Source: Actinomycetota bacterium
Lineage (GTDB): Bacteria > Actinomycetota > Acidimicrobiia > Acidimicrobiales > JACCXE01
Assembly (NCBI GenBank): GCA_013697265.1
Contig: JACCXE010000382.1
Span: 1-7,842 of the forward strand
DNA: 7,842 nt
Direction of reading: 5' to 3'
The notes beneath the pieces are model-generated. The model was not told the origin of the DNA, ran no database searches, and saw only the letters and a list, made by a program, of their open reading frames with translations. Positions 1 through 6,581 of the stretch are shown here, piece after piece (within the stretch, counting starts at the first letter, position 1; each line of letters begins with the position of its first letter). The translations under genes and the position numbers were made by a program.

Positions 1-13
1 GCAGCTGCGCGCA

Positions 14-1213
14 TTACGGCCTCACCGTTTCGTCGGGCTTGATTTCTTCCACGTGCTGTTGGATCGCGTTCATCATCGCCTGGCCGGCGCGGCCGAACAA
101 TTCGCCGCGCTTGGCGGTGGCCCAGTCATGCGACGCCGTCGGCGCGTTGAGCTGATTCTGGAAATGCGGGATGACCGTTTCGGCGAACAAGCGATAACAG
201 TTGATCGTGCGCTCGGGGCTGGCCCAGTCGTGGCCGAGCATGAGGAACGTGCCGAAGCCGCCCGACTGCTCGATGAGCCCTTCGATGTATTCGATGGCGT
301 CGTCGGGCGTGCCGATCACAACGCTGCCCGACTCGGCGTAGGCCTCGACGAACTCGCGCTTGGTGGACGTACCGTCGACCTTGTTGGCCAGCGGAACGAA
401 TCCGGCGCCGCCGCCGAAGTAGTTCGCAAACTCCTGCAGGCCGTACTCACAGTCGAGCAATGCCTGCTCTTTGGTCTCGGCGATGTGCATGGTGCCGAGC
501 ACGCGCCACGATTCACGATCGGGCGCAGGCCGGCCGCACTTCTCGGCCTGTTCTTCCACGACGCTCCACGCCTTGCCGATCGCAGCGAACCCGTCGGCGA
601 TCTGCATCGACAGCGACAGTAGGGATGCGCCCATCTGTCCCGCGAGGCGAGGGCCAGACGGCGTGACCATCGCGGCCACGGCGATCTCCGGATGCGGATA
701 GGTGTAGGGCCGCACCTGTAAGCGCGCCTCGTTCATCGTGAACCAGTCGGTCTTGCGGGTGACGGGCTCTTCGTCGGCGAACAGCGCGTAGATGGCCTCG
801 AGTGCCTCTTCCATCATCGGGCGCTGCTTCACCGGGTCGATGCCCATCATGTAGGCGTCGGTCGGCAGCGCGCCGGGGCCGGTACCGAAGATGCAACGAC
901 CGCGGGTCATGTGGTCGAGTAGCACCCACCGATCGGCGACCAACCACGGGTGGTGATACGGCAGCGACGTGACGCCGGTGCCGAGCTTGATGTGCTTGGT
1001 TCGCTCGGCCGCCGCGGCGATGAAGATCTCGGGACTGCCGATCAGTTCGTAACCGCCCGAGTGGTGTTCGCCGAACCACACCTCGTCGTATCCGAACTTG
1101 TCGAGGGCGACAGCGCGGTCGAGGTCGTACTCATAGGCCAGCGTCGGGCTCTGACCAACCGGATGGAATGGCGCGAAGAACGCGCCGAACTTCATGGGCC
1201 ACGGTGCGGGCAC
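14..1213 (-). CDS. LLM-class flavin-dependent monooxygenase (limonene 1,2-monooxygenase-like)
   Basis: Luciferase-like TIM-barrel oxidoreductase, about 399 aa. Family members use reduced flavin (FMNH2) and O2 to oxygenate a substrate. Visible signatures from the N-terminus: MKFGAFFAPFHP at the first strand, FGEHH near residues 47-51, LGTGVTSLPYHHP around 77-89, DHMTRGR near 100-106, GTGPGALPTDAYMMG, and a late VIGTPDDAIEYI segment typical of the family. The overall pattern resembles proteins annotated as limonene 1,2-monooxygenase, but substrate cannot be read from sequence, so I give no symbol. Start choice: GTG at 1213 has a GGAG 7 nt upstream (1221-1224). The longer TTG (1219) would have that GGAG only 1 nt away, and the ATG at 1195 has no visible ribosome binding site. 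It is the last gene of a three-gene operon, 2 nt after the epoxide hydrolase stop. No flavin reductase partner is present in the window. Confidence 0.93.
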   Translation of the reverse strand: MPAPWPMKFGAFFAPFHPVGQSPTLAYEYDLDRAVALDKFGYDEVWFGEHHSGGYELIGSPEIFIAAAAERTKHIKLGTGVTSLPYHHPWLVADRWVLLDHMTRGRCIFGTGPGALPTDAYMMGIDPVKQRPMMEEALEAIYALFADEEPVTRKTDWFTMNEARLQVRPYTYPHPEIAVAAMVTPSGPRLAGQMGASLLSLSMQIADGFAAIGKAWSVVEEQAEKCGRPAPDRESWRVLGTMHIAETKEQALLDCEYGLQEFANYFGGGAGFVPLANKVDGTSTKREFVEAYAESGSVVIGTPDDAIEYIEGLIEQSGGFGTFLMLGHDWASPERTINCYRLFAETVIPHFQNQLNAPTASHDWATAKRGELFGRAGQAMMNAIQQHVEEIKPDETVRP

Positions 1214-1215
1214 GT

Positions 1216-2202
1216 TCAAGCTCCAGTCGCGGCGACGTTGTTTAAGAAGCCGATGAGGGCCGCGTTGACCTCATCAGGCTTTTCTTGTTGCACCCAGTGC
1301 CCGGCGTTGTCGACGAGAACGTCGCCGCGGTGATCACTCAGCGCATGATGGCCGGCACCGGGCGGGCTCATCACCACCACCGGATCCTGCTTGCCACCGA
1401 TGAACAATGACGGCACTTCGACCTTCACGCCGTCGAGCTGCGGCGTGAGTTCCCAGTTGCGATGGAAGTTGCGATACCAGTTGATGCCGCCAGTGAACCC
1501 GGTGTGGGTGAACTCATCGACGTAGTGGTCGACCTCAGCCTGCGTGATCCAGCCTGGCAACTCGGCGGGCTCGGGGGGCAAACGGTCGACAAAGCCACGG
1601 CCGTCTTTCTTCATGCCGGTCGGATCCATCATCGACTTGTCGCCCTCTTTCATCGACGTGCCGCACAGCAGGCGCGTCATTGTGCGCCGCGGGTCGCGGG
1701 CGAGTTCCTCGTCGGCGGGGCCGACCTCCTGGAAATACAGGATGTAGAAGAAATTGTCGTCGCCGAAAACCATCTTCAGTCCTTCGACTACCGACACGGG
1801 GCCGCGCTGCATGTGAGGCACGCTCATGTTCACCAGCGCCCTCGTGTACTCGGGCTTGAGTTGCGCGAAATGCGACGCAACGAACGAGCCCCAGTCGTGA
1901 CCGACAATCACCGCGTCCTTCTCGCCCAGCGCGTCGAGGAGTCCGGCCAGGTCGTCGGTGAGATGCGTGATGTCGTAGTCGGTGATCTCGTCGGGACGCG
2001 ACGAGCCGCCGTAACCGCGCTGGTCGGGCACGATCACCCGGTAGCCCGCCGCGGCGAGTGGTTGGATCTGGTGGCGCCACGAGTAAGCCAACTCGGGGAA
2101 GCCGTGAGCGAGCAGCACCGCAGGACCGGTTCCGGCTTCGAACACGCGCAGCGCGACGTCGTTCGTGTCAATCATGTGCTCGTGGACAGGAACCTCAGGC
2201 AT
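1216..2202 (-). CDS. Alpha/beta-hydrolase, epoxide hydrolase type
   Basis: A 328-aa alpha/beta-hydrolase that should open an epoxide to a vicinal diol. The full soluble-epoxide-hydrolase active site is visible: oxyanion-hole HGFPE at 33-37, nucleophile D103 in GHDWG, charge-relay acid D273 in GGKQDP, and catalytic H302 in AGHW. The two lid tyrosines that polarise the epoxide are Y153 (in FFYILYFQE) and Y243 (in INWYRN, closely matching the mammalian sEH NWYRN element). An Asp nucleophile plus two lid tyrosines separates it from esterases (Ser) and argues against a haloalkane dehalogenase. Its ATG overlaps the stop of the upstream FAD-enzyme gene by 8 nt and has a strong AGGAG (2210-2214) 7 nt upstream, so it is probably translationally coupled. 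Its place between two monooxygenase genes suggests it removes an epoxide made by one of them. Confidence 0.95.
   Translation of the reverse strand: MPEVPVHEHMIDTNDVALRVFEAGTGPAVLLAHGFPELAYSWRHQIQPLAAAGYRVIVPDQRGYGGSSRPDEITDYDITHLTDDLAGLLDALGEKDAVIVGHDWGSFVASHFAQLKPEYTRALVNMSVPHMQRGPVSVVEGLKMVFGDDNFFYILYFQEVGPADEELARDPRRTMTRLLCGTSMKEGDKSMMDPTGMKKDGRGFVDRLPPEPAELPGWITQAEVDHYVDEFTHTGFTGGINWYRNFHRNWELTPQLDGVKVEVPSLFIGGKQDPVVVMSPPGAGHHALSDHRGDVLVDNAGHWVQQEKPDEVNAALIGFLNNVAATGA
1221..1224 (-). promoter_or_regulatory. Shine-Dalgarno site deciding the LLM monooxygenase start
   Basis: GGAG on the minus strand within the final codons of the epoxide hydrolase gene. It is 7 nt from the GTG at 1213 but only 1 nt from the TTG at 1219, so it favours the GTG start. 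Confidence 0.6.
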
Positions 2203-3637
2203 TCACGGTCTCCTCGTTCGTTTCGTTGAGCGCGGCGAGCAATTCCTCGCGGCGGGGGCCGGCCATGGTGGCCTCGGGGTACTTCTCGGGATTGGCCATC
2301 ACATCGGCGACTCGACCCATCACCACCGGGTCGCTCATCATTTCGCTCGGCAGCGCGAGCAGATTGAAGAACCGGGCGAAAGCCCGTCCGATCACGGGGT
2401 CGGTGGCGGCGGCGGTGAAGATCGCCCGTATCGGATTGGCCTCCTTCTTGTCTGAGGGCGTGCCGAGCGTCTGGCCCAACGGGTCGCTGCCTGCTTTGTC
2501 CATCATCACGGAGAGGTCGAACCACGGCTCGACCTGTTCGTGACTCGCCTTCTCATACGCCTTCGCTCGACCCACCGCGTCGTCGCCGTGTCCGGCGAAC
2601 GCGTCAGCGAGCAACGTGGCCTGCACCATCGCCAGCGAACAGCCCCGGCCGTAGAGAGGGTTCGTGCACGTGTGCGCGTCGCCGATCGCGTGGAAACCGA
2701 GCACGGTTGGGTTGCCGTCGGCGTCGACAAACTTGCGCAACCGGTTCAACAGCCCGCCCATCACTTTCACCTCGGTGCGGGGTTCGAGCGGGCCGTCCTT
2801 GAAGAACACGTCGGGGCCGGGGAGCAGCGTGCAAGCCCGGTCGAACAGGTCTTCGTGCTCGAGGGCGCGTCGCATTTCACGGTCGTCGCTGCGCACGGCG
2901 AGCGTGACCGACAGCGTGCCTGCGTCGCCGGGAATGCCGAGGAACTTCACGAAGCCGAGGTCGCCGCCGAGCTTGGCCTCTTTGAGGTTGTCGATGCCGC
3001 CGGGCCACGAGTACCAGCGTGAGACGTACATCAGGCCACTTTCGACAATCGTCTCCTCGACATCGACACCGAGGGGCTTGAGCAGTTCGGGCACGTTCGA
3101 CCGGCGTCCGCCCGCGCCCACAACGAAGTCGCCGCGATATTCGGTGCCGTCGTCGAGCACTACGCCTTCGACCACGGGCACGCCGTTGACAGGATCCCCC
3201 GCGATGAGCGAGGCGACATGGGTGTCGGTGATTGCGGTGACGTTGGCCTCGGCCACCACCGCCATGCGCAGCACCCACTCAAAGGTCGTGCGCCGGATGA
3301 TGAGCACCTTCAGGTCTTCGTCGCCGGACTGCGGTTCGTCGTCGGGGAACTGGCCCATGCCCGGCATGTCCAAGCCGCCCGCCGCGTGAAGCTTTTCGAG
3401 CACGTCGGGGAATCTGTCGCGCAAGGTGACCATTAGGCGGGCAAGGAAGCCGTGCGTCTGGTGCACCTGCGGGGCGCCCTGCCGTGGTGCGTTGAACGCT
3501 TCTTCCGCCGTGGCTGTGGCCGGTAGCGGATCGCGTTCGAGCAGCGTCACTTTGTGCCCGGCGCGACTCAGACTGAGTGCGGCACCCAGTCCGCCCACCC
3601 CGGCGCCGATCACCACGAGGTGCTTCTGGTCGCCCAT
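2195..3637 (-). CDS. FAD-dependent monooxygenase / epoxidase-like oxidoreductase
   Basis: A 480-aa flavoprotein of the PHBH/squalene-epoxidase-like group. The N-terminal Rossmann fold shows GAGVGG at residues 11-16 and the ribose-binding acid E34 at the end of strand 2 (LLERD). A segment PQVHQTHGFLARL near 56-68 resembles bacterial epoxidase-like oxidoreductases of the LasC/MonCI type. A DFVVGAGGRRS segment (170-180) and the second FAD motif IGDAHTCTNPLYGRG (318-332) complete the cofactor site. No signal peptide or membrane anchor is seen. Start choice: ATG at 3637 gives a protein beginning directly before the Rossmann strand and lies 7 nt after a TACCAT -10 box, which fits a leaderless mRNA. 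A TTG at 3664 would add nine residues but lies upstream of that box. It is the first gene of the operon with the epoxide hydrolase and the LLM enzyme. Hydroxylation or reduction instead of epoxidation cannot be excluded. Confidence 0.9.
   Translation of the reverse strand: MGDQKHLVVIGAGVGGLGAALSLSRAGHKVTLLERDPLPATATAEEAFNAPRQGAPQVHQTHGFLARLMVTLRDRFPDVLEKLHAAGGLDMPGMGQFPDDEPQSGDEDLKVLIIRRTTFEWVLRMAVVAEANVTAITDTHVASLIAGDPVNGVPVVEGVVLDDGTEYRGDFVVGAGGRRSNVPELLKPLGVDVEETIVESGLMYVSRWYSWPGGIDNLKEAKLGGDLGFVKFLGIPGDAGTLSVTLAVRSDDREMRRALEHEDLFDRACTLLPGPDVFFKDGPLEPRTEVKVMGGLLNRLRKFVDADGNPTVLGFHAIGDAHTCTNPLYGRGCSLAMVQATLLADAFAGHGDDAVGRAKAYEKASHEQVEPWFDLSVMMDKAGSDPLGQTLGTPSDKKEANPIRAIFTAAATDPVIGRAFARFFNLLALPSEMMSDPVVMGRVADVMANPEKYPEATMAGPRREELLAALNETNEETVNA
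2210..2214 (-). promoter_or_regulatory. Shine-Dalgarno site of the epoxide hydrolase gene
   Basis: AGGAG on the minus strand, 7 nt from the ATG at 2202. It lies inside the last codons of the FAD-enzyme gene, so ribosomes finishing that gene can restart here. It fixes the start of the epoxide hydrolase. Confidence 0.85.
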
Positions 3638-3643
3638 CCGAAT

Positions 3644-3649
3644 TATGGT
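3644..3649 (+). promoter_or_regulatory. -10 box of the TetR regulator gene
   Basis: TATGGT on the plus strand ends 8 nt before the TTG start at 3658, consistent with a leaderless transcript. No convincing -35 is seen 16-18 nt upstream. The box overlaps the opposite-strand -10 of the operon by five bases, so the two polymerases cannot occupy both promoters at once. Confidence 0.4.
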
Positions 3650-3674
3650 AACGGGCGTTGCCAATTTCTGCCAC
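3645..3674 (-). promoter_or_regulatory. Promoter of the monooxygenase operon (leaderless type)
   Basis: On the minus strand a GTGGCA (3669-3674, 4 of 6 matches to TTGACA) is followed by an 18-nt spacer and TACCAT (3645-3650), a TANNNT -10 box. Seven nt then separate it from the ATG at 3637, so transcription would start at or next to the start codon. No Shine-Dalgarno is visible, which agrees with a leaderless transcript. This is pattern recognition only. Confidence 0.5.
3646..3663. promoter_or_regulatory. Putative operator palindrome for the TetR regulator
   Basis: TGGTAACGGGCGTTGCCA: two 7-bp arms that match as reverse complements at 6 of 7 positions, around a 4-nt centre. It overlaps both divergent -10 boxes and the TetR start codon. 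A dimeric TetR protein bound here would block both promoters, giving autorepression plus repression of the operon. The operator role is inferred from position and symmetry. Confidence 0.5.
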
Positions 3675-4332
3675 TTCTCCGAGGCGTGACGTCCGCTGGG
3701 TCGGCCTACGGCCTAACGAGCGACGCGAGCAGCGCCGAGTCCTTCTCGTCGACACCGCGTTCGACCTGCTCGGAACCGAGGGCGCCGCGGGCACGACGGT
3801 GCGGGCGGTGTGCGCGCAGGCCGCGCTCAATCCCCGCTATTTCTACGAGAGCTTCGAGGACATCGATGCGCTGCTGGTCGCGGTCTACGACCACGTAGCG
3901 GCCCAGCTCGCCCAGGCGATCAGCGTCGCCCCGATACGCGCGGCCAAGTCGTCCCTCGACGCGGCTCGACGCGGCATGGAGGCGATCGTGCGCTTTATCG
4001 ACGAAGACCGGCGGCGCGCCCGGGTCCTTTACGTCGAGGCGCTCGGCAACGAGGCGCTCGCTCGTCATCGACTCGCCATGGACCGCGCCGCGGTGGTAAG
4101 CCTTGAAGAACAAGCGATAGAAGCTGCGGGCGCATGGCCCCAAGGCGAACGGGTCAGCCAGGTCGGCGCGGCCATGCTCATCGGCGGTATCAGCGGAGTG
4201 CTGCGCGACTGGATCGACGGCCGCATCGCCGTCACTCGCGATCAGTTGGTCGACGACCTGGCCGAGTTGTCGCTCGCGTTGGGCGAGACAACAGAGAAGA
4301 TCGCGCGACGCCGCGCCCGGTCGAAAAAGTAG
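3658..4332 (+). CDS. TetR/AcrR-family transcriptional regulator
   Basis: A 224-aa one-component regulator. An N-terminal TetR helix-turn-helix is clear: REQRRVLLVDTAFDLLGTEG (about 23-42) forms helix 1, followed by TTVRAVCAQAALNPRYFYESF (about 46-66) with the recognition helix around LNPRYFYESF and the usual acidic/hydrophobic link (EDIDALL). The C-terminal ligand and dimer domain is not specific enough to name an inducer. Start choice: TTG at 3658 is the only plausible start codon between the in-frame TAA at 3649 and the HTH, and a -10 box lies 8 nt before it. It is divergent from the monooxygenase operon across a shared palindrome, so it most likely represses that operon and itself, with release by the pathway substrate or product. 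Its stop is 10 nt from the convergent amidohydrolase stop. Confidence 0.93.
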   Translation: MPISATSPRRDVRWVGLRPNERREQRRVLLVDTAFDLLGTEGAAGTTVRAVCAQAALNPRYFYESFEDIDALLVAVYDHVAAQLAQAISVAPIRAAKSSLDAARRGMEAIVRFIDEDRRRARVLYVEALGNEALARHRLAMDRAAVVSLEEQAIEAAGAWPQGERVSQVGAAMLIGGISGVLRDWIDGRIAVTRDQLVDDLAELSLALGETTEKIARRRARSKK

Positions 4333-4340
4333 CCCCTCCT

Positions 4341-4376
4341 GCTCAAGCCGCCGCCGGCACTCCGAGCCGCTTGAGC
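4341..4376. terminator. Possible hairpin between convergent genes
   Basis: GCTCAAGC (4341-4348) and GCTTGAGC (4369-4376) are a perfect 8-bp inverted repeat around a 20-nt GC-rich loop, just after the TetR stop and inside the last codons of the amidohydrolase. There is no T-run on either side, so an intrinsic terminator is only weakly supported. Confidence 0.25.
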
Positions 4377-5530
4377 GTGGGGCCCATCATCTCGACGAAG
4401 TTGTCGCAGTAGAACCGCTGCTTCACTTCGTCACTCGCGGTCTCGAGTGACGCGTCGAAACGGCCCAGCGGGTTTCGTCCGCCTTCGACGTGCGGGTAGT
4501 CACTGGAGAACATGCACATGCCGGGGTCGCCCTGTGCGGCGATCCAGCCGGCGTCTTCGTGCGGATACGGCGTCACCTTCACCTGGCGCTTCATGTACTC
4601 ACTCGGTTTGAGCGACAGCTTCTGCAACCGCTCTTCATTCTTGTAGAACGCGGTCGCGCTCGAATCGATCGAGCGCATGAGGCCGGGCAGCCAACTGCCG
4701 CCTTGTTCGATCACGCCCCATTGCAGCGTCGGGTAGCGCTCGAGCGCACCGTCGATAATCAGCGTCGCGAGCGTTTGCATCACTGGATACTGAATGGCCA
4801 TGTAGCTCACACTGCGGAAATTGCCGTCGCCACCATGAAAGTCGGGAACGGGCGGCAAACCGTTCTCGAAGTACTTGGGGTTCAGCAACGTCCCACCACC
4901 ACCAACGTGGAACACGATCGGCACGCCCGCGTCTTGCGCCGCCGCCCACACCGGGTCGAGCTTGACGTGTGAGGGACTGTGGTCGGTGGGGCAACTCGAC
5001 GCGATCATGAGCGCGGCCGCGCCCTGTTCGATCGCCTCGGTCGCCATCGCGCCGGCACGACCGAACTCGGCCAGCGGCACATAGGCGACGGGCAGCAGGC
5101 GTTTGTCGACCGAGCAGAAGTCGACCATGGCGCGGTTGTGGGCGCGGGCCAAGCCGTAGGCGTAGTCCATGTCGTCGGCTCGTTCGGCCCTTTCCAGCGT
5201 GCCGTTAGCGAACGTGTTGAACACGAGCTGGCTGGCGACGCCGATGAGGTCGAGCGCCTTGGGCCGGTCTTCAGCAATGAAGCTGCCGGTGGCTTTCCAG
5301 TTCTTGCGGGTCATGATCTCGGCTTCGTCGCGCTCGCGGAACTCGGGGTCGGCGTGACGATCGCGGAAGTGCTCGATGAGGTCGGCCTCTCCCGGCGCCA
5401 CGCTCGTCACGTACAGCGGCGGAATGCGATCGCGAATGTCGGCATCCGCGTAGGGGATGAAGAAGTCGGGCGTCTCCACCACGTGGGCGTCGGCGTCGTG
5501 AACCAGGCGATCAGAGGGCACGTACGGCAT
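4343..5530 (-). CDS. Amidohydrolase-family protein (Amidohydro_2, ACMSD-like TIM barrel)
   Basis: A 395-aa metal-dependent hydrolase or decarboxylase of the amidohydrolase superfamily. The strand-1 metal motif is D14-A-H16 in HDADAHVVE (DxH in place of the commoner HxH or ExH), followed by E19. A later ligand candidate is H208 in VFHVGGGG, and the conserved aspartate is D344 in FSSDYPHVEG. WGVIEQGGSWLPG (271-283) is also typical of this branch. Relatives in PF04909 decarboxylate aromatic or muconate-like acids or hydrolyse ring compounds, and which reaction applies here cannot be told. The ATG at 5530 begins the protein just before the first motif. No Shine-Dalgarno is visible, but a TAGTTT box lies 7 nt upstream. 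It follows the EamA transporter by 10 nt and may be co-transcribed with it, or expressed from its own promoter. Confidence 0.92.
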   Translation of the reverse strand: MPYVPSDRLVHDADAHVVETPDFFIPYADADIRDRIPPLYVTSVAPGEADLIEHFRDRHADPEFRERDEAEIMTRKNWKATGSFIAEDRPKALDLIGVASQLVFNTFANGTLERAERADDMDYAYGLARAHNRAMVDFCSVDKRLLPVAYVPLAEFGRAGAMATEAIEQGAAALMIASSCPTDHSPSHVKLDPVWAAAQDAGVPIVFHVGGGGTLLNPKYFENGLPPVPDFHGGDGNFRSVSYMAIQYPVMQTLATLIIDGALERYPTLQWGVIEQGGSWLPGLMRSIDSSATAFYKNEERLQKLSLKPSEYMKRQVKVTPYPHEDAGWIAAQGDPGMCMFSSDYPHVEGGRNPLGRFDASLETASDEVKQRFYCDNFVEMMGPTLKRLGVPAAA

Positions 5531-5537
5531 GCCACAG

Positions 5538-5567
5538 AAACTACGGCGCGACTGCCGCCTCTGTCTC
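5538..5567 (-). promoter_or_regulatory. Possible leaderless promoter of the amidohydrolase gene
   Basis: Minus strand: GAGACA (5562-5567), 18-nt spacer, TAGTTT (5538-5543), then 7 nt to the ATG at 5530. This is the same geometry as the promoter of the FAD-enzyme operon. The -10 box includes the TAG stop codon of the transporter gene, so it could arise by chance. Confidence 0.35.
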
Positions 5568-6452
5568 GGCGACCGCCGGCGCGGTCATACGGGCGACCGT
5601 TACTGCGGCGGCAAGCACGCCGATCGCGCCCACCAGCTGCAGGACGGAGATCGACTCGTTCAACAGGGTCGTGCTTAGGATCACGGCGAACACGGCCTCG
5701 AGCGTGAGCACCACTGCTGCGCGGGCTGGACCGAGCAAACCCAACGCCGCGAACATGGCGCCGAATGCGACGGCGTTCGCCAAACCGTTGCCCATCAGCA
5801 TCGACCAATGCCCGTGCACTGTCTCGTAACCGGGGCCGATCAGGGCGCGAATGGTGAACGACATCGACGCGCCGAGCGCCACCCATGCACCGGTGACGAT
5901 CGCGTCGCTGCGCTCGTTCAGCCGCGACCCAACGGTCACGTAGGCCGCGAACGTCGTGGCCGAACACAACGCCAGGAGAATGCCCGCGCCGGAAATAGCG
6001 AGGCGCGCGCCGCCGGTCGCAACGAGCGCAGAGCCACCGACCGACATCGCGAGCGCGCCCAGCATCAGCCGCGTCGGCTGCCGCCGATCGCGCACGGCTT
6101 CGATGACGGTCACCAGCGCGGGGTACACGTAGAAGATCAGCGTCACCGTGGCGGCCGTCCCCCGAGCGAGGCTGGCGAAAAAGAACGACGACTCGACCAT
6201 GTAGCCGATGGCGCCGAGCAGAAAGATGCCGAGCCACTCGCCTTTCGCCGGCCGCAACGACGTGCGACGCAACGCGCATGCGGCGAGCAACAACACACCG
6301 CTGATCCCGAACCGGATGCTCAAAGCGGTCGGCGCAGCGAGCCCTGCCTTCGCGAGCTTGGAACCGAAGACGATCGTGAACGCGTAAGCGAGTCCAGCCA
6401 TCGCGCCGAAGCTCACGCCGATCTGCGTTCGATGGTCCGCCGCCTCCGTCAT
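5541..6452 (-). CDS. EamA/DMT-superfamily transporter
   Basis: A 303-aa inner-membrane protein with about ten hydrophobic segments arranged as two repeats of five, the normal layout and length of the EamA family of metabolite exporters. The first segment (VSFGAMAGLAYAFTIVFGS) lies near residues 13-31. TLIFYVYPALVTVIEAVRD marks the end of the first repeat, and VLTLEAVFAVILSTTLLNES then LQLVGAIGVLAAAVTVA marks the matching region of the second. Substrate is not predictable. The ATG at 6452 starts nine residues before the first membrane segment. A GTG at 6509 would add 19 residues with no membrane or domain signal, and neither start has a clear ribosome binding site. It is divergent from the peroxiredoxin gene and immediately precedes the amidohydrolase, so it may export that enzyme's substrate or product. 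Confidence 0.9.
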   Translation of the reverse strand: MTEAADHRTQIGVSFGAMAGLAYAFTIVFGSKLAKAGLAAPTALSIRFGISGVLLLAACALRRTSLRPAKGEWLGIFLLGAIGYMVESSFFFASLARGTAATVTLIFYVYPALVTVIEAVRDRRQPTRLMLGALAMSVGGSALVATGGARLAISGAGILLALCSATTFAAYVTVGSRLNERSDAIVTGAWVALGASMSFTIRALIGPGYETVHGHWSMLMGNGLANAVAFGAMFAALGLLGPARAAVVLTLEAVFAVILSTTLLNESISVLQLVGAIGVLAAAVTVARMTAPAVAETEAAVAP

Positions 6453-6465
6453 CGGGTACAGCAAA

Positions 6466-6518
6466 CCATTCTGAGTGCATCCGTACGTCCATGGCACGCG
6501 TATACGCACTCAGAAGGG
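6466..6518. repeat. Inverted repeat upstream of the peroxiredoxin promoter (left twin)
   Basis: CCATTCTGAGTGC (6466-6478) and GCACTCAGAAGGG (6506-6518) match as reverse complements at 12 of 13 positions, with a perfect 10-bp core (6469-6478 and 6506-6515) around a 27-nt centre. It fills the divergent region between the transporter and peroxiredoxin genes and ends 7 nt before the GGAAT box. The perfect core spans 47 bp with TTCTGAG/CTCAGAA ends, as does the repeat after the peroxiredoxin gene. It could be a paired regulator site, a hairpin, or a member of a small repeat family. Confidence 0.7.
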
Positions 6519-6525
6519 CGGGCCC

Positions 6526-6551
6526 GGAATACCTGACCAAAAAGGTCGGTT
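6526..6551 (+). promoter_or_regulatory. SigR/SigH-type thiol-stress promoter of the peroxiredoxin gene
   Basis: GGAAT (6526-6530), exactly 18 nt, then GTT (6549-6551). This is the consensus of the actinobacterial disulfide-stress ECF sigma factors SigR (Streptomyces) and SigH (mycobacteria). The spacer holds GACC-aaaaa-GGTC, a short inverted repeat. Transcription would begin about 6-10 nt after GTT, leaving a leader of roughly 20-25 nt with the ribosome binding site. Confidence 0.65.
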
Positions 6552-6570
6552 ATTCTTCGCAGTTCGAACA

Positions 6571-6575
6571 AGGAG
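6571..6575 (+). promoter_or_regulatory. Shine-Dalgarno site of the peroxiredoxin gene
   Basis: AGGAG, 6 nt before the ATG at 6582. It is the strongest ribosome binding site on the plus strand of this window and fixes the start. Confidence 0.9.
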
Positions 6576-6581
6576 ACTCCT

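Noticed and set aside
14..1213. Naming the LLM gene limB
   Set aside because: Similarity to limonene monooxygenase is shared by many LLM enzymes of unknown substrate, and the neighbouring hydrolase is not of the limonene-epoxide-hydrolase fold.
1462..2229. 255-codon plus-strand frame opposite the epoxide hydrolase
   Set aside because: Shadow of a gene whose catalytic residues are all in place on the minus strand.
3566..3578. Perfect palindrome ACTCAG-A-CTGAGT inside the FAD-enzyme gene
   Set aside because: Shares CTGAGTGC with the 6466-6518 repeat, but it is short, lies in conserved coding sequence (SLSRAG segment) and lacks the 47-bp layout.
3638..3664. TTG at 3664 as start of the FAD-dependent enzyme
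   Set aside because: It would put the apparent -10 box inside the coding region and add nine residues ahead of the Rossmann fold; ATG at 3637 fits better.
6453..6509. GTG at 6509 as start of the EamA transporter
   Set aside because: The extra 19 residues contain no membrane segment, the codon lies inside the inverted repeat, and the ATG at 6452 gives the normal family length.
5407..6540. Long 377-codon minus-strand frame overlapping the transporter and amidohydrolase genes
   Set aside because: Arginine-rich translation with no domain signal, while the overlapping frames encode a clear EamA transporter and the amidohydrolase start.
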